Shown: positions 37,151-46,133 of the stretch, in pieces
Layout of the letters: every line of letters begins with the position of its first letter
Position numbering within the stretch: the stretch's first letter is position 1
Assembly: GCF_000337835.1 (NCBI RefSeq)
Contig: NZ_AOLM01000012.1
Span: 118,356-182,355, forward strand
DNA length: 64,000 nt
Direction of reading: 5' to 3'
DNA from: Haloferax sulfurifontis ATCC BAA-897
GTDB lineage: Archaea; Halobacteriota; Halobacteria; Halobacteriales; Haloferacaceae
Position numbers and translations under genes: made by a program
The notes under the pieces: generated by a model
Database searches by the model: none
Told to the model about the DNA's origin: nothing
Seen by the model: the letters and a program-made list of their open reading frames with translations, nothing else

Positions 37151-37259
37151 ATAGCGGTTTTCGGCCGGTTTTTGCAGTTGTTGCTGGGTGTAGCAGGAGG
37201 TCACATAGTGTCAAGCTCGGAGTCACCACGAGATTTTTGTCCGTCGCCGTTTGGTTACT

Positions 37260-37366
37260 GCACCGCGAGGCGAGCGAAGCGAGCCCTCACGGGACATTTT
37301 TGGTCCAGATTTTTGCGAGGAGACTGTCGCTCGGAGAGCGACAGTCGACGAAGTAAAAAGGTGGAG
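37260..37366 (+). repeat. Dispersed ~100-bp element, copy 1
   Basis: The element runs GCACCG, a GAGCGAAGCGAG-type hairpin, the core CATTTTTGGTCCAGATTTTT followed by GC, a second hairpin, then GACGAAGTAAAAAGGTGGA. The inverted copy at 56734-56831 has the same order with an identical 22-bp core and different hairpin bases. It is adjacent to the 3' end of tRNA-Pro. Confidence 0.7.
37322..37359 (-). terminator. Strong hairpin and T-run beyond tRNA-Pro
   Basis: GACTGTCGCTC and GAGCGACAGTC pair perfectly over 11 bp with a 3-nt loop (37322-37346). On the minus strand a run of five T lies at 37355-37359, between the tRNA end and the hairpin. The T-run probably terminates tRNA-Pro transcription. The hairpin itself belongs to the dispersed element. 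Confidence 0.5.
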
Positions 37367-37437
37367 TGGGACCGCTGAGAGTCGAACTCAGGTCCTACCG
37401 ACCCCATCGGCAGAGGATACCACTACCCCACGGTCCC
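37367..37437 (-). tRNA. tRNA-Pro (anticodon GGG)
   Basis: Acceptor stem GGGACCG pairs with CGGTCCC, discriminator A. The anticodon arm is TGCCG-ATGGGGT-CGGTA, giving anticodon GGG. The T arm has GTTCGACTC. It is 71 nt with no intron and no encoded CCA. Confidence 0.93.
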
Positions 37438-37610
37438 GGGGTGCATTCAAAGCGATGCGTGTCTCGCGGTTAAGCCCTTCGTTTCGTCGCGGCGACGCGA
37501 GAGTCTGTCGTGGCACGGAATCGCATCGTCGTCCCGCGGTTCGAACGCTCTCGACCCCTCGGCGTTGCGCCGCGAATACGCTTTTGTCGCCTCGAAAGTA
37601 ATGACAATCC

Positions 37611-37895
37611 ATGTTCACGTTCCTCCAGAGCCTCCCGCTCGGACTGCTCCCGTTCGTCGCGATGCTCCTCGTTCTCCTCGCGCTGGGCGTCGCGGCCGTC
37701 CGGTGGTGGTCGATTCGCCGCGGGAGCGAGTCCGAACCGGCCGCGGACCACCCCGAGGAGTCGCACGGCTACCCGTTGGCGTCGTGGCGCTACGTCTACG
37801 ACCTCGACAAGTCGGACGCGAAGCGAGAGGTCGCCTCGGTCAACGAGCAGGCGGAGACGCTCGCGGACGCGGAGCAAAAGCGCCGGAGAAAGTAG
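37611..37895 (+). CDS. Single-pass membrane protein with charged tail, 94 aa
   Basis: One N-terminal helix at about residues 8-32 (LPLGLLPFVAMLLVLLALGVAAV) is followed by a hydrophilic tail that becomes coiled-coil-like and basic at the end (SVNEQAETLADAEQKRRRK). ATG 37611 is the only good start. It converges on the pseudouridine synthase gene, ending 9 bp from it. I do not recognise the family. Confidence 0.65.
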   Translation: MFTFLQSLPLGLLPFVAMLLVLLALGVAAVRWWSIRRGSESEPAADHPEESHGYPLASWRYVYDLDKSDAKREVASVNEQAETLADAEQKRRRK

Positions 37896-37904
37896 CGTCG
37901 CGCT

Positions 37905-38774
37905 TCAGACCAACACGGCTTCCAGCGAGACGACCGTCCCCGAGTCGGCGTCGGCGTCGCCGACGAGTTCGCCCAGACAGACCGCGGAGCCGTCGTCGGT
38001 GAAGCAGGCGACGAGGTCGCCGCGAGCGGCGTCGGCGTCGACGTCGAAGACGCCGGGGGCGTAGACGGGCGCGCCGTTGGCGACTTCGCGGGCGGCGCTG
38101 TTGGCAATCGTGACCGACGGGAGGTGCGACAGGGCCCGTTCGGCGGGCGAGACCACGTCGCGGAGCCACGACTCGTCGCCCTCAGCGGCGAACGCGAGGG
38201 CGTCTTTGAGGTCGTGGAGCGTCACGAGGTCGGCGTCGTCGAAGGGGTCGGTCGCGGTCCGGCGGAGGTGGCCCATGTGGCCGCCGGTCCCGAGTGCGAG
38301 GCCGAGGTCGTGACACAGCTTTCGGACGTACGTGCCCGATTCACAGCGGATGCGCAGGAGCGCCTGTCTGTCTTTCACTTCGAGGAGGTCGAGGTCGTAG
38401 ATTTCGCGGACGCGGAGCCGGCGCGAGACGGCGGATTTCCGCGGGGGCTTCTGGTAGAGCTTCGATTCGAACTCGGCGACGGTCGAGTCGATGTCGGCGG
38501 GGGCGGGCCCGTGGAGTTCGAGCACGGAGACGTACTCCTTGGAGCCTTCGAGGAACACCTGCGCCATGCGGGTCGCGTCGCCGAGGAGGGTCGGCAGACA
38601 GCCGGTCACCTTCGGGTCGAGCGTTCCCGAGTGGGCGGCGCGGTCGACGTCGGCCATGTCGCGGACCCAGCCGGTGACCTGGTGGGCCGACGGCCCCGGC
38701 GGCTTGTCGAGGTTGACGACGCCGAACGAGAGCAGGTCGTCGACGCTCCGGTGTTCGGGCGGGTCTCGGAGCAT
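37905..38774 (-). CDS. truB: tRNA/rRNA pseudouridine synthase, Cbf5/TruB family
   Basis: It is the catalytic subunit of H/ACA guide RNPs (archaeal Cbf5) and makes pseudouridine in rRNA and tRNA. The 289-residue protein has NLDKPPGPSAHQVTGWV, the catalytic Asp in HSGTLDPKVTGCLP near residue 53, and RIRCESGTYVRKLCHDLG. A C-terminal PUA domain spans about 205-285. The gene follows cmk by two bases on the same strand, completing the archaeal adk-DUF106-cmk-cbf5 order. Confidence 0.93.
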   Translation of the reverse strand: MLRDPPEHRSVDDLLSFGVVNLDKPPGPSAHQVTGWVRDMADVDRAAHSGTLDPKVTGCLPTLLGDATRMAQVFLEGSKEYVSVLELHGPAPADIDSTVAEFESKLYQKPPRKSAVSRRLRVREIYDLDLLEVKDRQALLRIRCESGTYVRKLCHDLGLALGTGGHMGHLRRTATDPFDDADLVTLHDLKDALAFAAEGDESWLRDVVSPAERALSHLPSVTIANSAAREVANGAPVYAPGVFDVDADAARGDLVACFTDDGSAVCLGELVGDADADSGTVVSLEAVLV

Positions 38775-38776
38775 GG

Positions 38777-39361
38777 TCAGAAGTCGTAGCGGACGCCTTC
38801 GACCGGGTATTTGCCCTCGTCGGCCTCGGGGTCGTAGGAGTCGACCGCGGCGATGCAGACGGCCGTCACCTCGTCGGGGCCCCAGCGGGCGGTGTTGAGC
38901 GCGATATCGTAGATAGAGAGGTCCGTGATGTCGATGTCGTAGTACGCGTCGTACCGCTTGGCCTCGCTCGCCTCGCGGGTCGTGGTCTCCTCGCGGGCGA
39001 TGTCGGGCGCTTTGTCCTCGCGGTCGGCGATGCGCTCGGCGCGGACGTCCACCGGGGCGTCGAGCCAGAAGCGGAGGTCGGCGGCGTCGCCCGCGAGCCA
39101 GCCGGCGAGTCGGGATTCGAGGAGCACGTCGTCGCGGTCGAGCGCGATATCGCGGAGGCGGCGGTCGAGGTCGCGGTCGATCTGGTCGTCTTCCTCGGCG
39201 AGCTTGTTGAACTCGACGGCGGTCATGTCGCGCTCGGCGGCGAGCTCGCGGAAGATGTCCCCGCCGCTTATGTGTTCGAGGTCGAACGCCTCGGCGAGGG
39301 CGGCGGCGGTCGTACTCTTTCCGCTGCCCGGTGGTCCGGAGACGGTCAGTAACATATCCAT
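38777..39361 (-). CDS. cmk: Cytidylate kinase, archaeal type
   Basis: It phosphorylates CMP and dCMP with ATP. The 194-residue protein has the P-loop [13 protein letters not shown] at about residues 8-20, [11 protein letters not shown] and a LID-like Arg-rich helix [29 protein letters not shown]. The ATG at 39361 gives MDMLLTV; an ATG two codons in gives MLLTV, the usual family start, and lies about 27 bp after CTTTTAGCC. Either is possible. Confidence 0.92.
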   Translation of the reverse strand: MDMLLTVSGPPGSGKSTTAAALAEAFDLEHISGGDIFRELAAERDMTAVEFNKLAEEDDQIDRDLDRRLRDIALDRDDVLLESRLAGWLAGDAADLRFWLDAPVDVRAERIADREDKAPDIAREETTTREASEAKRYDAYYDIDITDLSIYDIALNTARWGPDEVTAVCIAAVDSYDPEADEGKYPVEGVRYDF

Positions 39362-39540
39362 GCTGTGGGCGGTCGGCTAAAAGGTGTTATCGTTGCCGAC
39401 GGCCCCTGCGGAGGCTTCGCACGGGGTAGGGCGGACAGCTCGCGGCGGCGCAACGAGGTGGCGTCCCGCGGCTGGCGCGCGGCTGGCGAGTGTCGGAAAC
39501 GGAGAGAGAAACCGGGTTGTTTCGAGTCGCCCGAACCGGC

Positions 39541-40458
39541 TTACGACGCCGACGGCGACATGTCGATGTTGAGCGACTTGCGGATGATCTGGGTGAAGCC
39601 CATCGAGCAGAGGAAGTACCAGACAATCCACGCCTGCATGGGGCCGAGAACGCCCTGCGTCCACTCGGCGGTGCCGACGAGCGGGAGCACGATGTTCCCG
39701 GTGATGATGTGCGGCTGGGCGTTCCCACCGACGCCGATGGCCCAGTACATCCAGAGGAACACCGGGATGGTGAGGAACATAATCCAGACCATCGGGCGGA
39801 ACTGCTCTTTGAACATGCCCATCTGGTCGCCCATCGCCTCCATCTGCTCTTCTTGAATCTTTTCGAGCTCCGCGTCGTCGCCGCGCTCCTTGGCGTCCTT
39901 CTGCCGCTGTTGGATGTCCTTCATCCGCTCTTGATACATGCCCATCTTCTCCATGTCCATGAGGTTCGCCTGCAGGAGCGTGGAGTAGAGGCCGGTCGCG
40001 AGCGCGAGGACCATCACGACGGCGTAGAACGGGAGCATCTCGGCGAGCGGGCCGAGCGCCACGTCCATCACGCCGCCGATGAGGTTGCGGACCTCGGAGA
40101 CGGAGTAGCCGAGGAACAGGCCGACCGTGACGACGGCCGCGCCCTTGTCGTACTTCGACCACGAGGAGTCGCCGGTGTCGATGTCGGTCGACGAGGACGA
40201 CGACCCGCCGGAGCCGGACGTGTCGTCTTCGAGGCCGGCGCGGGTCTCACCCACGTCGGCGAGCCGGAACCCTTCGTCGCCGTCGACGAGGATACCCTTC
40301 TCGATGAGGCGACCCCACTGGCCGCTCGTGAGCTCGTCGCGAACGTCGGCCCACTCGACTTCTCCGTCGTCCGCCCGGTCGAGGACGGTCTCGACGGCGG
40401 CGCGCATGTCGGCGTCGGAGCCGACGAGGTCGCGCACCCGAGATTCGATTCGTGCCAT
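39541..40458 (-). CDS. DUF106 (archaeal Oxa1/EMC3-like) membrane protein
   Basis: This 305-residue member of the Oxa1 superfamily may help insert membrane proteins, as archaeal DUF106 (Ylp1) is related to YidC and EMC3. Residues 1-75 form a small helical domain and 76-100 a Ser/Asp-rich linker. Three main helices follow, at about 108-130, 140-162 and 222-242, with a last near 270-292. The long coiled coil QERMKDIQQRQKDAKERGDDAELEKIQEEQ between helices is the DUF106 hallmark. It lies between adk and cmk. Confidence 0.9.
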   Translation of the reverse strand: MARIESRVRDLVGSDADMRAAVETVLDRADDGEVEWADVRDELTSGQWGRLIEKGILVDGDEGFRLADVGETRAGLEDDTSGSGGSSSSSTDIDTGDSSWSKYDKGAAVVTVGLFLGYSVSEVRNLIGGVMDVALGPLAEMLPFYAVVMVLALATGLYSTLLQANLMDMEKMGMYQERMKDIQQRQKDAKERGDDAELEKIQEEQMEAMGDQMGMFKEQFRPMVWIMFLTIPVFLWMYWAIGVGGNAQPHIITGNIVLPLVGTAEWTQGVLGPMQAWIVWYFLCSMGFTQIIRKSLNIDMSPSAS

Positions 40459-40608
40459 TACCGGCTCATTAGCAACCGGCTGTTATCAAGGTTTTACTCT
40501 GCGGACGACAGCGAGCGCGCCGGCGGCGACGCTGGCGCTCCCGTTCCGTCGGTGAAAAACGTCGCGTCGAACTGCGTCGATGAGGCGGTTCGCGCGTCGA
40601 ACCCCCGC

Positions 40609-41235
40609 TTACGCGTCGTCGACGACGGACCGGATGTCCTCGAAGACCTCGTCGGGGGTCTGTTCGCCGTCGACTTCGACGAGGACGCCCTCGTCGCGGT
40701 AGTGCTCGATGACCGGTTCGGTGTTCTCCTCGAACACCGACAGGCGCTCGCGGACGGTCTCTTCGGTGTCGTCGTCGCGCTGGACGAGTTCGCCGCCGCA
40801 GTCGTCGCAGACGCCCTCCTCTTCTGGCTGGTTGAACTTCACGTGGAAGTTCGTGCCGCAGTCGTCGCAGACGCGGCGGCCGGTGAGGCGCTCGACGAGT
40901 TCTGACTCGGCGACTTTCAGGTAGATGACCGCGTCGAGGTCGGTGATTTCGGTGAGGTACTCCGCCTGCGAGAGGTTCCGCGGGTAGCCGTCGAGGACGT
41001 AGCCGTCGGCGTCCGCCAGCGCGGCCTCGACGATTTCGTTGACGACCGCGTCGGGGACGAGTTCGCCCTTCTCCATGAACGAACGGGGCGTCCCGTACTC
41101 GGTCTCCATGTCCTTGTTCGCGCGCAGTGCGTCGCCGGTGGTGACGTGTTCGACGCCGTAGGTCTCGGCGAGTCGCTTCGACTGTGTGCCCTTACCTGCG
41201 CCCGGCGCTCCGAGCAGGAGGATGCGCTTTCCCAT
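40609..41235 (-). CDS. adk: Adenylate kinase with zinc-type LID
   Basis: It interconverts ATP + AMP and 2 ADP. The 208-residue protein has the P-loop [18 protein letters not shown] at residues 5-22, [13 protein letters not shown], and a LID with four cysteines (CDDCG ... CDDCGG) that probably binds zinc. MGKRILL at 41235 is chosen because ACTATATGC (about 41259-41267) puts the transcription start next to it; the ATG at 41247 is too close to the TATA. DUF106 follows 150 bp downstream. Confidence 0.95.
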   Translation of the reverse strand: MGKRILLLGAPGAGKGTQSKRLAETYGVEHVTTGDALRANKDMETEYGTPRSFMEKGELVPDAVVNEIVEAALADADGYVLDGYPRNLSQAEYLTEITDLDAVIYLKVAESELVERLTGRRVCDDCGTNFHVKFNQPEEEGVCDDCGGELVQRDDDTEETVRERLSVFEENTEPVIEHYRDEGVLVEVDGEQTPDEVFEDIRSVVDDA

Positions 41236-41443
41236 ATCTGATCCCATCCAGCGAGAGCATATAGTGTTGAAGATACGTACTGAGTTCTGCGACGGCGACG
41301 GTCAGAGGAACAAGAAAATGTTGCTCCTTGTTTGTCGGCCTACAGCTCGTTCGGCCGTCCCACCGCGGTATTCGAGGGTTTTGTTGCCGGTTTCACAGAC
41401 GGAAGCGACACGTTCAACGGGGCGGCCCGCGTGGCACTGACAG

Positions 41444-41590
41444 ATGCGCGATTCGTCCCTCATGCGCGACGCGCTCGGCGCGACCGCCGTCGAGCGCGCG
41501 TACGGATTGTGGTGTACGCTCGAACGCGGCTGGCGCGCGACCGCCCTCGGACTCGTCGTCGTGACCGTCCTCGCGGCGCTCGGGCCGTGA
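41444..41590 (+). CDS. Short ORF (48 aa) coupled to the YeiH-like transporter
   Basis: The peptide begins MRDSSLMRDALGATAVERAYG and ends in one hydrophobic helix, ALGLVVVTVLAALGP. Its TGA overlaps the transporter's GTG start (GTGA). The helix and coupling make it more likely real than chance. An ATG six codons in (41462) is an alternative start. I do not recognise a family. Confidence 0.5.
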   Translation: MRDSSLMRDALGATAVERAYGLWCTLERGWRATALGLVVVTVLAALGP

Positions 41591-42624
41591 GCGCCGGGGC
41601 AGACACGGACGCCACGGACGCCACGGACGCCGGCGTCGGTCGACTCGCGCGACTCGCCCCCGGCGTCGGCCTCCTCGTCGCTCTCGCGGCGGCGGCCACC
41701 CTCGTCGCCGGGGTCGTCCCCGGCGTCAACGCACTCCTGCTCGGCGTCTTCTTCGGGGCCGCCGTCGCCAACACGGTCGGCGTCCCCGACTGGGCGCGCC
41801 CCGGCGTCGACACGCAGAAACTCCTCCTCGAAACGGGTATCGTCCTGCTCGGCGCTCGCATCGCCGTCGACGAACTCGTCGCCTCCGGCCCCGTGCTCGT
41901 CGCGCTCGTCGTCGTCACCGTCGCCGCGGGCGTCCTCCTCGTCGAGGCCGTCGCCGGGCGCGTGTTCGGCCTCGCCGACAAGACCGGGTCGCTCCTCGCG
42001 GCGGGCGCGAGCGTCTGCGGCGTCTCCGCGACCACCGCCATCGCCGGCACCATCGACGCCGACGGCGAGTCGCTCGCCCACGTCGTCGCCGCGGTCCTCC
42101 TGTTCGACGCGCTCACGCTCGCGGTGTTCCCCATCGCCGGCGACCTGCTCCCGCTGTCCGGCCGCCAGTTCGGCATCTGGGCCGGTCTGAGCATGTTCAG
42201 CACCGGCCCCGTCACCGCGGCCGGCTTCGCCCACTCCGACGTGGCGGGTCGCTGGGCGACCGTCACCAAACTCGCGCGCAACTCCATGCTCGGCTTCGTC
42301 GCCGTCGCCTACGCGGTCCGCTACGCCGGTCGGGCCGAGGAGGCCGCGACCGGCCTGCGCGCCGTCTTCGACGGCGTCCCGCGGTTCCTCGTCGGCTTCG
42401 TCGCCGTCGCCGCCGTCGCCAACCTCGGCCTGCTCTCGGACGCGACGCTCGCGACCGTCGGCACCACCAGCGACGCCCTGTTCGCGCTCGCGTTCGTCGG
42501 CCTCGGCCTCGACGTCCGACTCGACGCGATGCGGCGGACGGGGACGGCCCCGCTCGCCGTCCTCGGCGTGCAACTGCTGACCGTCAGCGCGCTCGCGCTC
42601 GCCGCGGTCCTCGTGCTGTTCTGA
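41587..42624 (+). CDS. YeiH-family putative sulfate exporter
   Basis: This 345-residue integral membrane protein of the YeiH/UPF0324 family has about ten helices. Family landmarks are LLETGIVLLGARIAVDEL near residues 79-96, CGVSATTAIAGTI near 141-153 and WAGLSMFSTGPVTAAGFA. Family members in bacteria are often linked to sulfur compounds; the substrate here is unproven. The start is a GTG at 41587 within the stop of a 48-codon ORF. Longer ATG frames give unlikely Arg-rich peptide upstream. Confidence 0.85.
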   Translation: MSAGADTDATDATDAGVGRLARLAPGVGLLVALAAAATLVAGVVPGVNALLLGVFFGAAVANTVGVPDWARPGVDTQKLLLETGIVLLGARIAVDELVASGPVLVALVVVTVAAGVLLVEAVAGRVFGLADKTGSLLAAGASVCGVSATTAIAGTIDADGESLAHVVAAVLLFDALTLAVFPIAGDLLPLSGRQFGIWAGLSMFSTGPVTAAGFAHSDVAGRWATVTKLARNSMLGFVAVAYAVRYAGRAEEAATGLRAVFDGVPRFLVGFVAVAAVANLGLLSDATLATVGTTSDALFALAFVGLGLDVRLDAMRRTGTAPLAVLGVQLLTVSALALAAVLVLF

Positions 42625-42714
42625 CGTGCGGGCGCGCTCCGGCGGTCGTCCAGCGGCCGCCCCCCGCCGCATCGACGCGGGTCGCTTTTGTACCGCGCGG
42701 CTGTATCCGTCCAC

Positions 42715-43110
42715 ATGACTCGATTCGAGGCCGACACCCCCCGCGAGCGCCGGAAGCTCTTCGCCGACGCCGTGTCGGCGCACCGCGACCGCGGCAGTGC
42801 CTTTCTCACCATCGAGGCCGAGCGCCTCGACGACATCGACGGCGAGGGCCCCGGCCCGTGGATTCAGTTCGCCGACCAGACGTTCAACATGGACGTGACC
42901 GAAGGGGAACTCGACCGCCTCAAGACGCTCCTCTCGGAGTTCCCCGAGTTCCGCATCGACCAGTTGGAGAGCCCCGAGGAGGCCGAGGGGACGAACGTCC
43001 GCATCACCGCCCGTTCGGACGCCAACCGTCTCGCCGGCTTCGCGGACCGCGTGTTTCAGGCGGTCTACGGCCGCGACGACGCGTACCGGGCGTGGGTCAC
43101 CGCCGTCTGA
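42715..43110 (+). CDS. Conserved haloarchaeal protein of unknown function, 131 aa
   Basis: A soluble protein without a recognised motif. It opens MTRFEADTPRERRKLFADAVSA and has a regular alpha/beta character, ending FADRVFQAVYGRDDAYRAW. ATG 42715 lies about 27 bp after CTTTTGTACC, so the message is leaderless and the frame upstream to 42688 is not used. The acidic composition fits a cytoplasmic haloarchaeal protein. Confidence 0.7.
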   Translation: MTRFEADTPRERRKLFADAVSAHRDRGSAFLTIEAERLDDIDGEGPGPWIQFADQTFNMDVTEGELDRLKTLLSEFPEFRIDQLESPEEAEGTNVRITARSDANRLAGFADRVFQAVYGRDDAYRAWVTAV

Positions 43111-43180
43111 GGGCTCCGTCCGGCCGGGACCGAATCGCTCGACACTGTCCCCCGGTTTGCGAACTTCTAAACCGGTTGGC

Positions 43181-43251
43181 GCACAATCCCGGCACATGAA
43201 TTCCCGACGGTCACGTTGTGAATCGGGCATCGGTGCCCCGGCACAATCCCG
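43181..43251 (+). promoter_or_regulatory. GCACAATCCCG direct repeat upstream of the UspA gene
   Basis: GCACAATCCCG occurs at 43181-43191 and at 43241-43251, exactly 60 bp apart, in the stretch before the UspA-transporter unit. No clear TATA is visible between them. It is a candidate regulator site. Confidence 0.35.
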
Positions 43252-43301
43252 TTCCGCCGGGTGGAATCGCCCCTCTCACTCCACTCTCGCGGGTTCGAGA
43301 G

Positions 43302-43772
43302 ATGACTGAACACGTCGAGCCGCTGTTCTCGCGTCCTCTCCTCCCGCTCGCGAACGCGGACGACGCCGAACTCACCTGCGCCGCCGCGTTCCCGCGCATC
43401 GCCGCGGCCGGCGGTCGGGCTTCCGTCGTTCACGTCATCGAGAAGGCGGGCGGTGCCCCGGACAAAGCGGGCGTCGAACAGCGCGAGGAGGTCGCGGACG
43501 AACTGTTCGACGTCGCCCGCCGCGCCGCGGACGACGCCGGCATCGACCTCCACACCGACCTCCGGTTTGCGACCGATGTCGGCGACGCCATCCTCGACGC
43601 CGCCGAAGACGCCGACGCGACGGCAATCGTCTTCACCCCGCGCGGCGGTCGCTCGTGGTGGGACCTGTTTTCGGGCGCGGTCCGCGACCAACTGGTCCGG
43701 CACAGCGACCGGCCCGTGGTCGTTTTGCCGGCCGGAGCGGACGACGACGGCGATGCCGGGGGTGAAACATGA
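43302..43772 (+). CDS. UspA-like protein coupled to the APC transporter
   Basis: This 156-residue UspA-fold protein begins MTEHVEPLFSRPLLPLANADDAE, with the late signature FTPRGGRSWWDLFSGAVRDQLVRHSDRPVVVLP. The glycine-rich ATP loop is altered (TPRGGRSWWDLF), so nucleotide binding is uncertain. Its stop overlaps the transporter ATG (ATGA), so the two are coupled and the protein probably regulates the transporter. Confidence 0.8.
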   Translation: MTEHVEPLFSRPLLPLANADDAELTCAAAFPRIAAAGGRASVVHVIEKAGGAPDKAGVEQREEVADELFDVARRAADDAGIDLHTDLRFATDVGDAILDAAEDADATAIVFTPRGGRSWWDLFSGAVRDQLVRHSDRPVVVLPAGADDDGDAGGET

Positions 43773-45993
43773 CCTACGAGGAACTCGCCAAGGACCTCGG
43801 CCCGCTCGCGGCGTTGACAATCGGTATCGGGACAATGATCGGCGCGGGAATCTTCGTGCTCCCCGGCGCCGCGGTCCAGGAGGCCGGGCCGCTCTCGGCC
43901 GCCGCGTTCGTCCTCGGCGGCGTTATCGCGCTCTTGACCGCCGCATCAGCCAGCGAACTGGGCACCGCGATGCCGAAGTCCGGCGGCGCGTACTACTACA
44001 TCAACCACGCGCTCGGGCCGCTGTTCGGGAGCGTCGCCGGGTGGGGCAACTGGATGGGGCTCGCGTTCGCCTCCGCGTTCTACATGACCGGCTTCGGTCA
44101 GTACGTGGTGACGTTCCTCCCCGTCCCGAGCCTCGTCCTCGGCGGTGTCACGGTTTCCGCCGTGAAGCTCGTCGCCCTCGCGGGCGGCCTCCTCTTCGTA
44201 TTTGTCAACTACGTCGGCGCGAAGGAGACGGGGAAGCTACAGAACGCCATCGTGCTCATTCTGCTGGCCATTCTCGCCGTGTTCACGGTCTTCGGACTCC
44301 TGAACGCGGACCTCGCCAAACTCCGCCCGTTCGTCCCGCCGGACAAGGGCATGTCGCCGCTCCTGCCCGTGACCGGCCTCATCTTCGTCTCGTACCTCGG
44401 GTTCGTGCAGATAACCTCCGTCGCCGAGGAGATTAAGAACCCCGGCAAGAACCTCCCGCGGGCCGTCCTCGGCAGTGTCGTCATCGTGACGCTGGTGTAC
44501 GCGCTCGTTCTCCTGACCGTGCTGGCCGCGGTGGACAACAGCCTCGTCGCCGGCAACGAGACCGCCGTCGTCGACGTCGCCCGGCTCCTCATCGGGCCGG
44601 TCGGCGCGGGCGCGATGCTGTTCGGCGGGCTCCTCGCGACGGCCTCGTCCGCGAACGCCTCGATTCTCGCCTCCTCGCGCATCAACTTCGCCATGGGGCG
44701 CGACCGAATCGTCTCCGAGGAGCTCAACGAGATTCACCCGCGGTTCGGCACGCCGTACCGCTCTATCGCCATCACCGGCGGGTTCATCCTCCTGTTTATC
44801 CTGCTGGCCGACGTCAGCACCCTCGCGAACGCCGGAAGCGTCCTCCACCTCATCATCTACGGACTGCTCAACGTCTCGCTCGTCGTGATGCGCGTGTCCG
44901 ACCCCGAGGACTACCAGCCGGACTTCCGAGTCCCGCTGTACCCCATCACTCCCGTCCTCGGGGCGATTACGTTGTTCGCGCTCATCGCCTTCTTCGCCGA
45001 CAGCATCGTCCTCCTCGCGGTCGGCTTCGTCGCGTTCGCCATGCTGTGGTACGCGGCCTACGCCCGCACGAAGGCGACCAAGCAGGGCATCCTCGGGAAG
45101 TACCTGCTCCAGCAGTCGGAGCAACTGCCCGACGCCGCGGTCTCGGCCGCCACGTCGGTCCAACCCGACGGCGGCTACCGCGTCATGGTCCCGCTTGCGA
45201 ACCCCGAAAGCGAGCGCGACCTCGTGTCGCTGGCCGGGTCGGTCGCCAAGGCCAACGACGGGACGCTCGTCGGCGTCCACATCGTGAAGGTGCCGGACCA
45301 GACCGCCCTCGAATCGGCCCGCGAGGAGTACGACTTCGACGAGGCCGACCGCCTGCTCGAACAGGCCCGCGCCGACGCCGACGAACTCGACGTGGACATC
45401 GAGACCCACACCGTCCTCTCCCACCGGTCGTTCGAGGAGGTGTTCGACGCGGCGGAGACCTACAACGCCGACCTCGTCGTCATGGGCTGGGGCCCCGACA
45501 GCCACGGGTCGCCCGGCCGCGCCGAGAGCGCGTTCGAGGAGATAACCCACGCGCTCCCCTACGACGTGTTGGTGCTGAAGGACCGCGGCTTCGACCCCTC
45601 GCACGTGCTCGTCCCGACCGCCGGCGGCCCGGACTCCGACCTCTCGGCGTCCATCGCCTCGGTCCTCCGGGAGTTCTGCGACGCCGAGGTCGAACTCCTC
45701 CACGTCGCCGACGACGCGGCCGAAGGAGAGCGCTTCCTCCGGGAGTGGGCCGACGAGCGCGGCCTCGGGGACGCCACGCTCACCGTCGAGACCGGCGACG
45801 TCGAGACGGCCATCGCATCGAGTCCCACGCGACCGACGCGTCGCTCCTCGTCGTCGGTGCGACGGAGCGCGGCCTGCTCTCGCGGCTCGTAAGCGGCACC
45901 GTCGTCATGGACGTCGTCGACGACGTGGAGTGTTCGGTGCTCATGGCCGAACAGAGCCGCACGCGGAGCATCAGAAAGCGCCTGTTCGGGTAG
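43769..45993 (+). CDS. APC amino-acid transporter with two C-terminal UspA domains, frameshifted
   Basis: Residues 1-430 form an APC permease with about 12 helices, starting LTIGIGTMIGAGIFVLPGAA. UspA domain 1 spans about 470-610 and domain 2 begins near 612. The frame from 43769 stops at 45892 after a nonsense tail (RPTRRSSSSVRRS). The expected domain 2 sequence IESHATDASLLVVGATERGLLSRLVSG reappears in the +1 frame from 45817 to the stop at 45993. Restoring one base near 45815-45816 would give one protein. It is either a real mutation or a sequencing error. The transporter part is intact. The substrate is unknown. Confidence 0.85.
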
Positions 45994-46133
45994 CCCGCTC
46001 CGCGCCGAGTCGCCTCGCTCCGCACCGCCGCTCATCGCCCCGCTCTACCGCCCCGCAGGACCGACTCGTTTCTCGCAGACGACGGCCGCGCGTCGCCGCG
46101 GCACATTTGTCCCTCGCCGCCGTAGCGAGGGGT

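Noticed and set aside
37251..37601. Peptides containing GERSEP and IFGPDF shared by two frames (also at 56099-56860)
   Set aside because: They are translations of the two copies of the dispersed DNA element, not real protein motifs.
45930..46133. Longer start for the epoxide-hydrolase-like gene
   Set aside because: The extension overlaps the end of the transporter gene and adds an Arg/Ser-rich stretch; ATG 46134 gives the family length.
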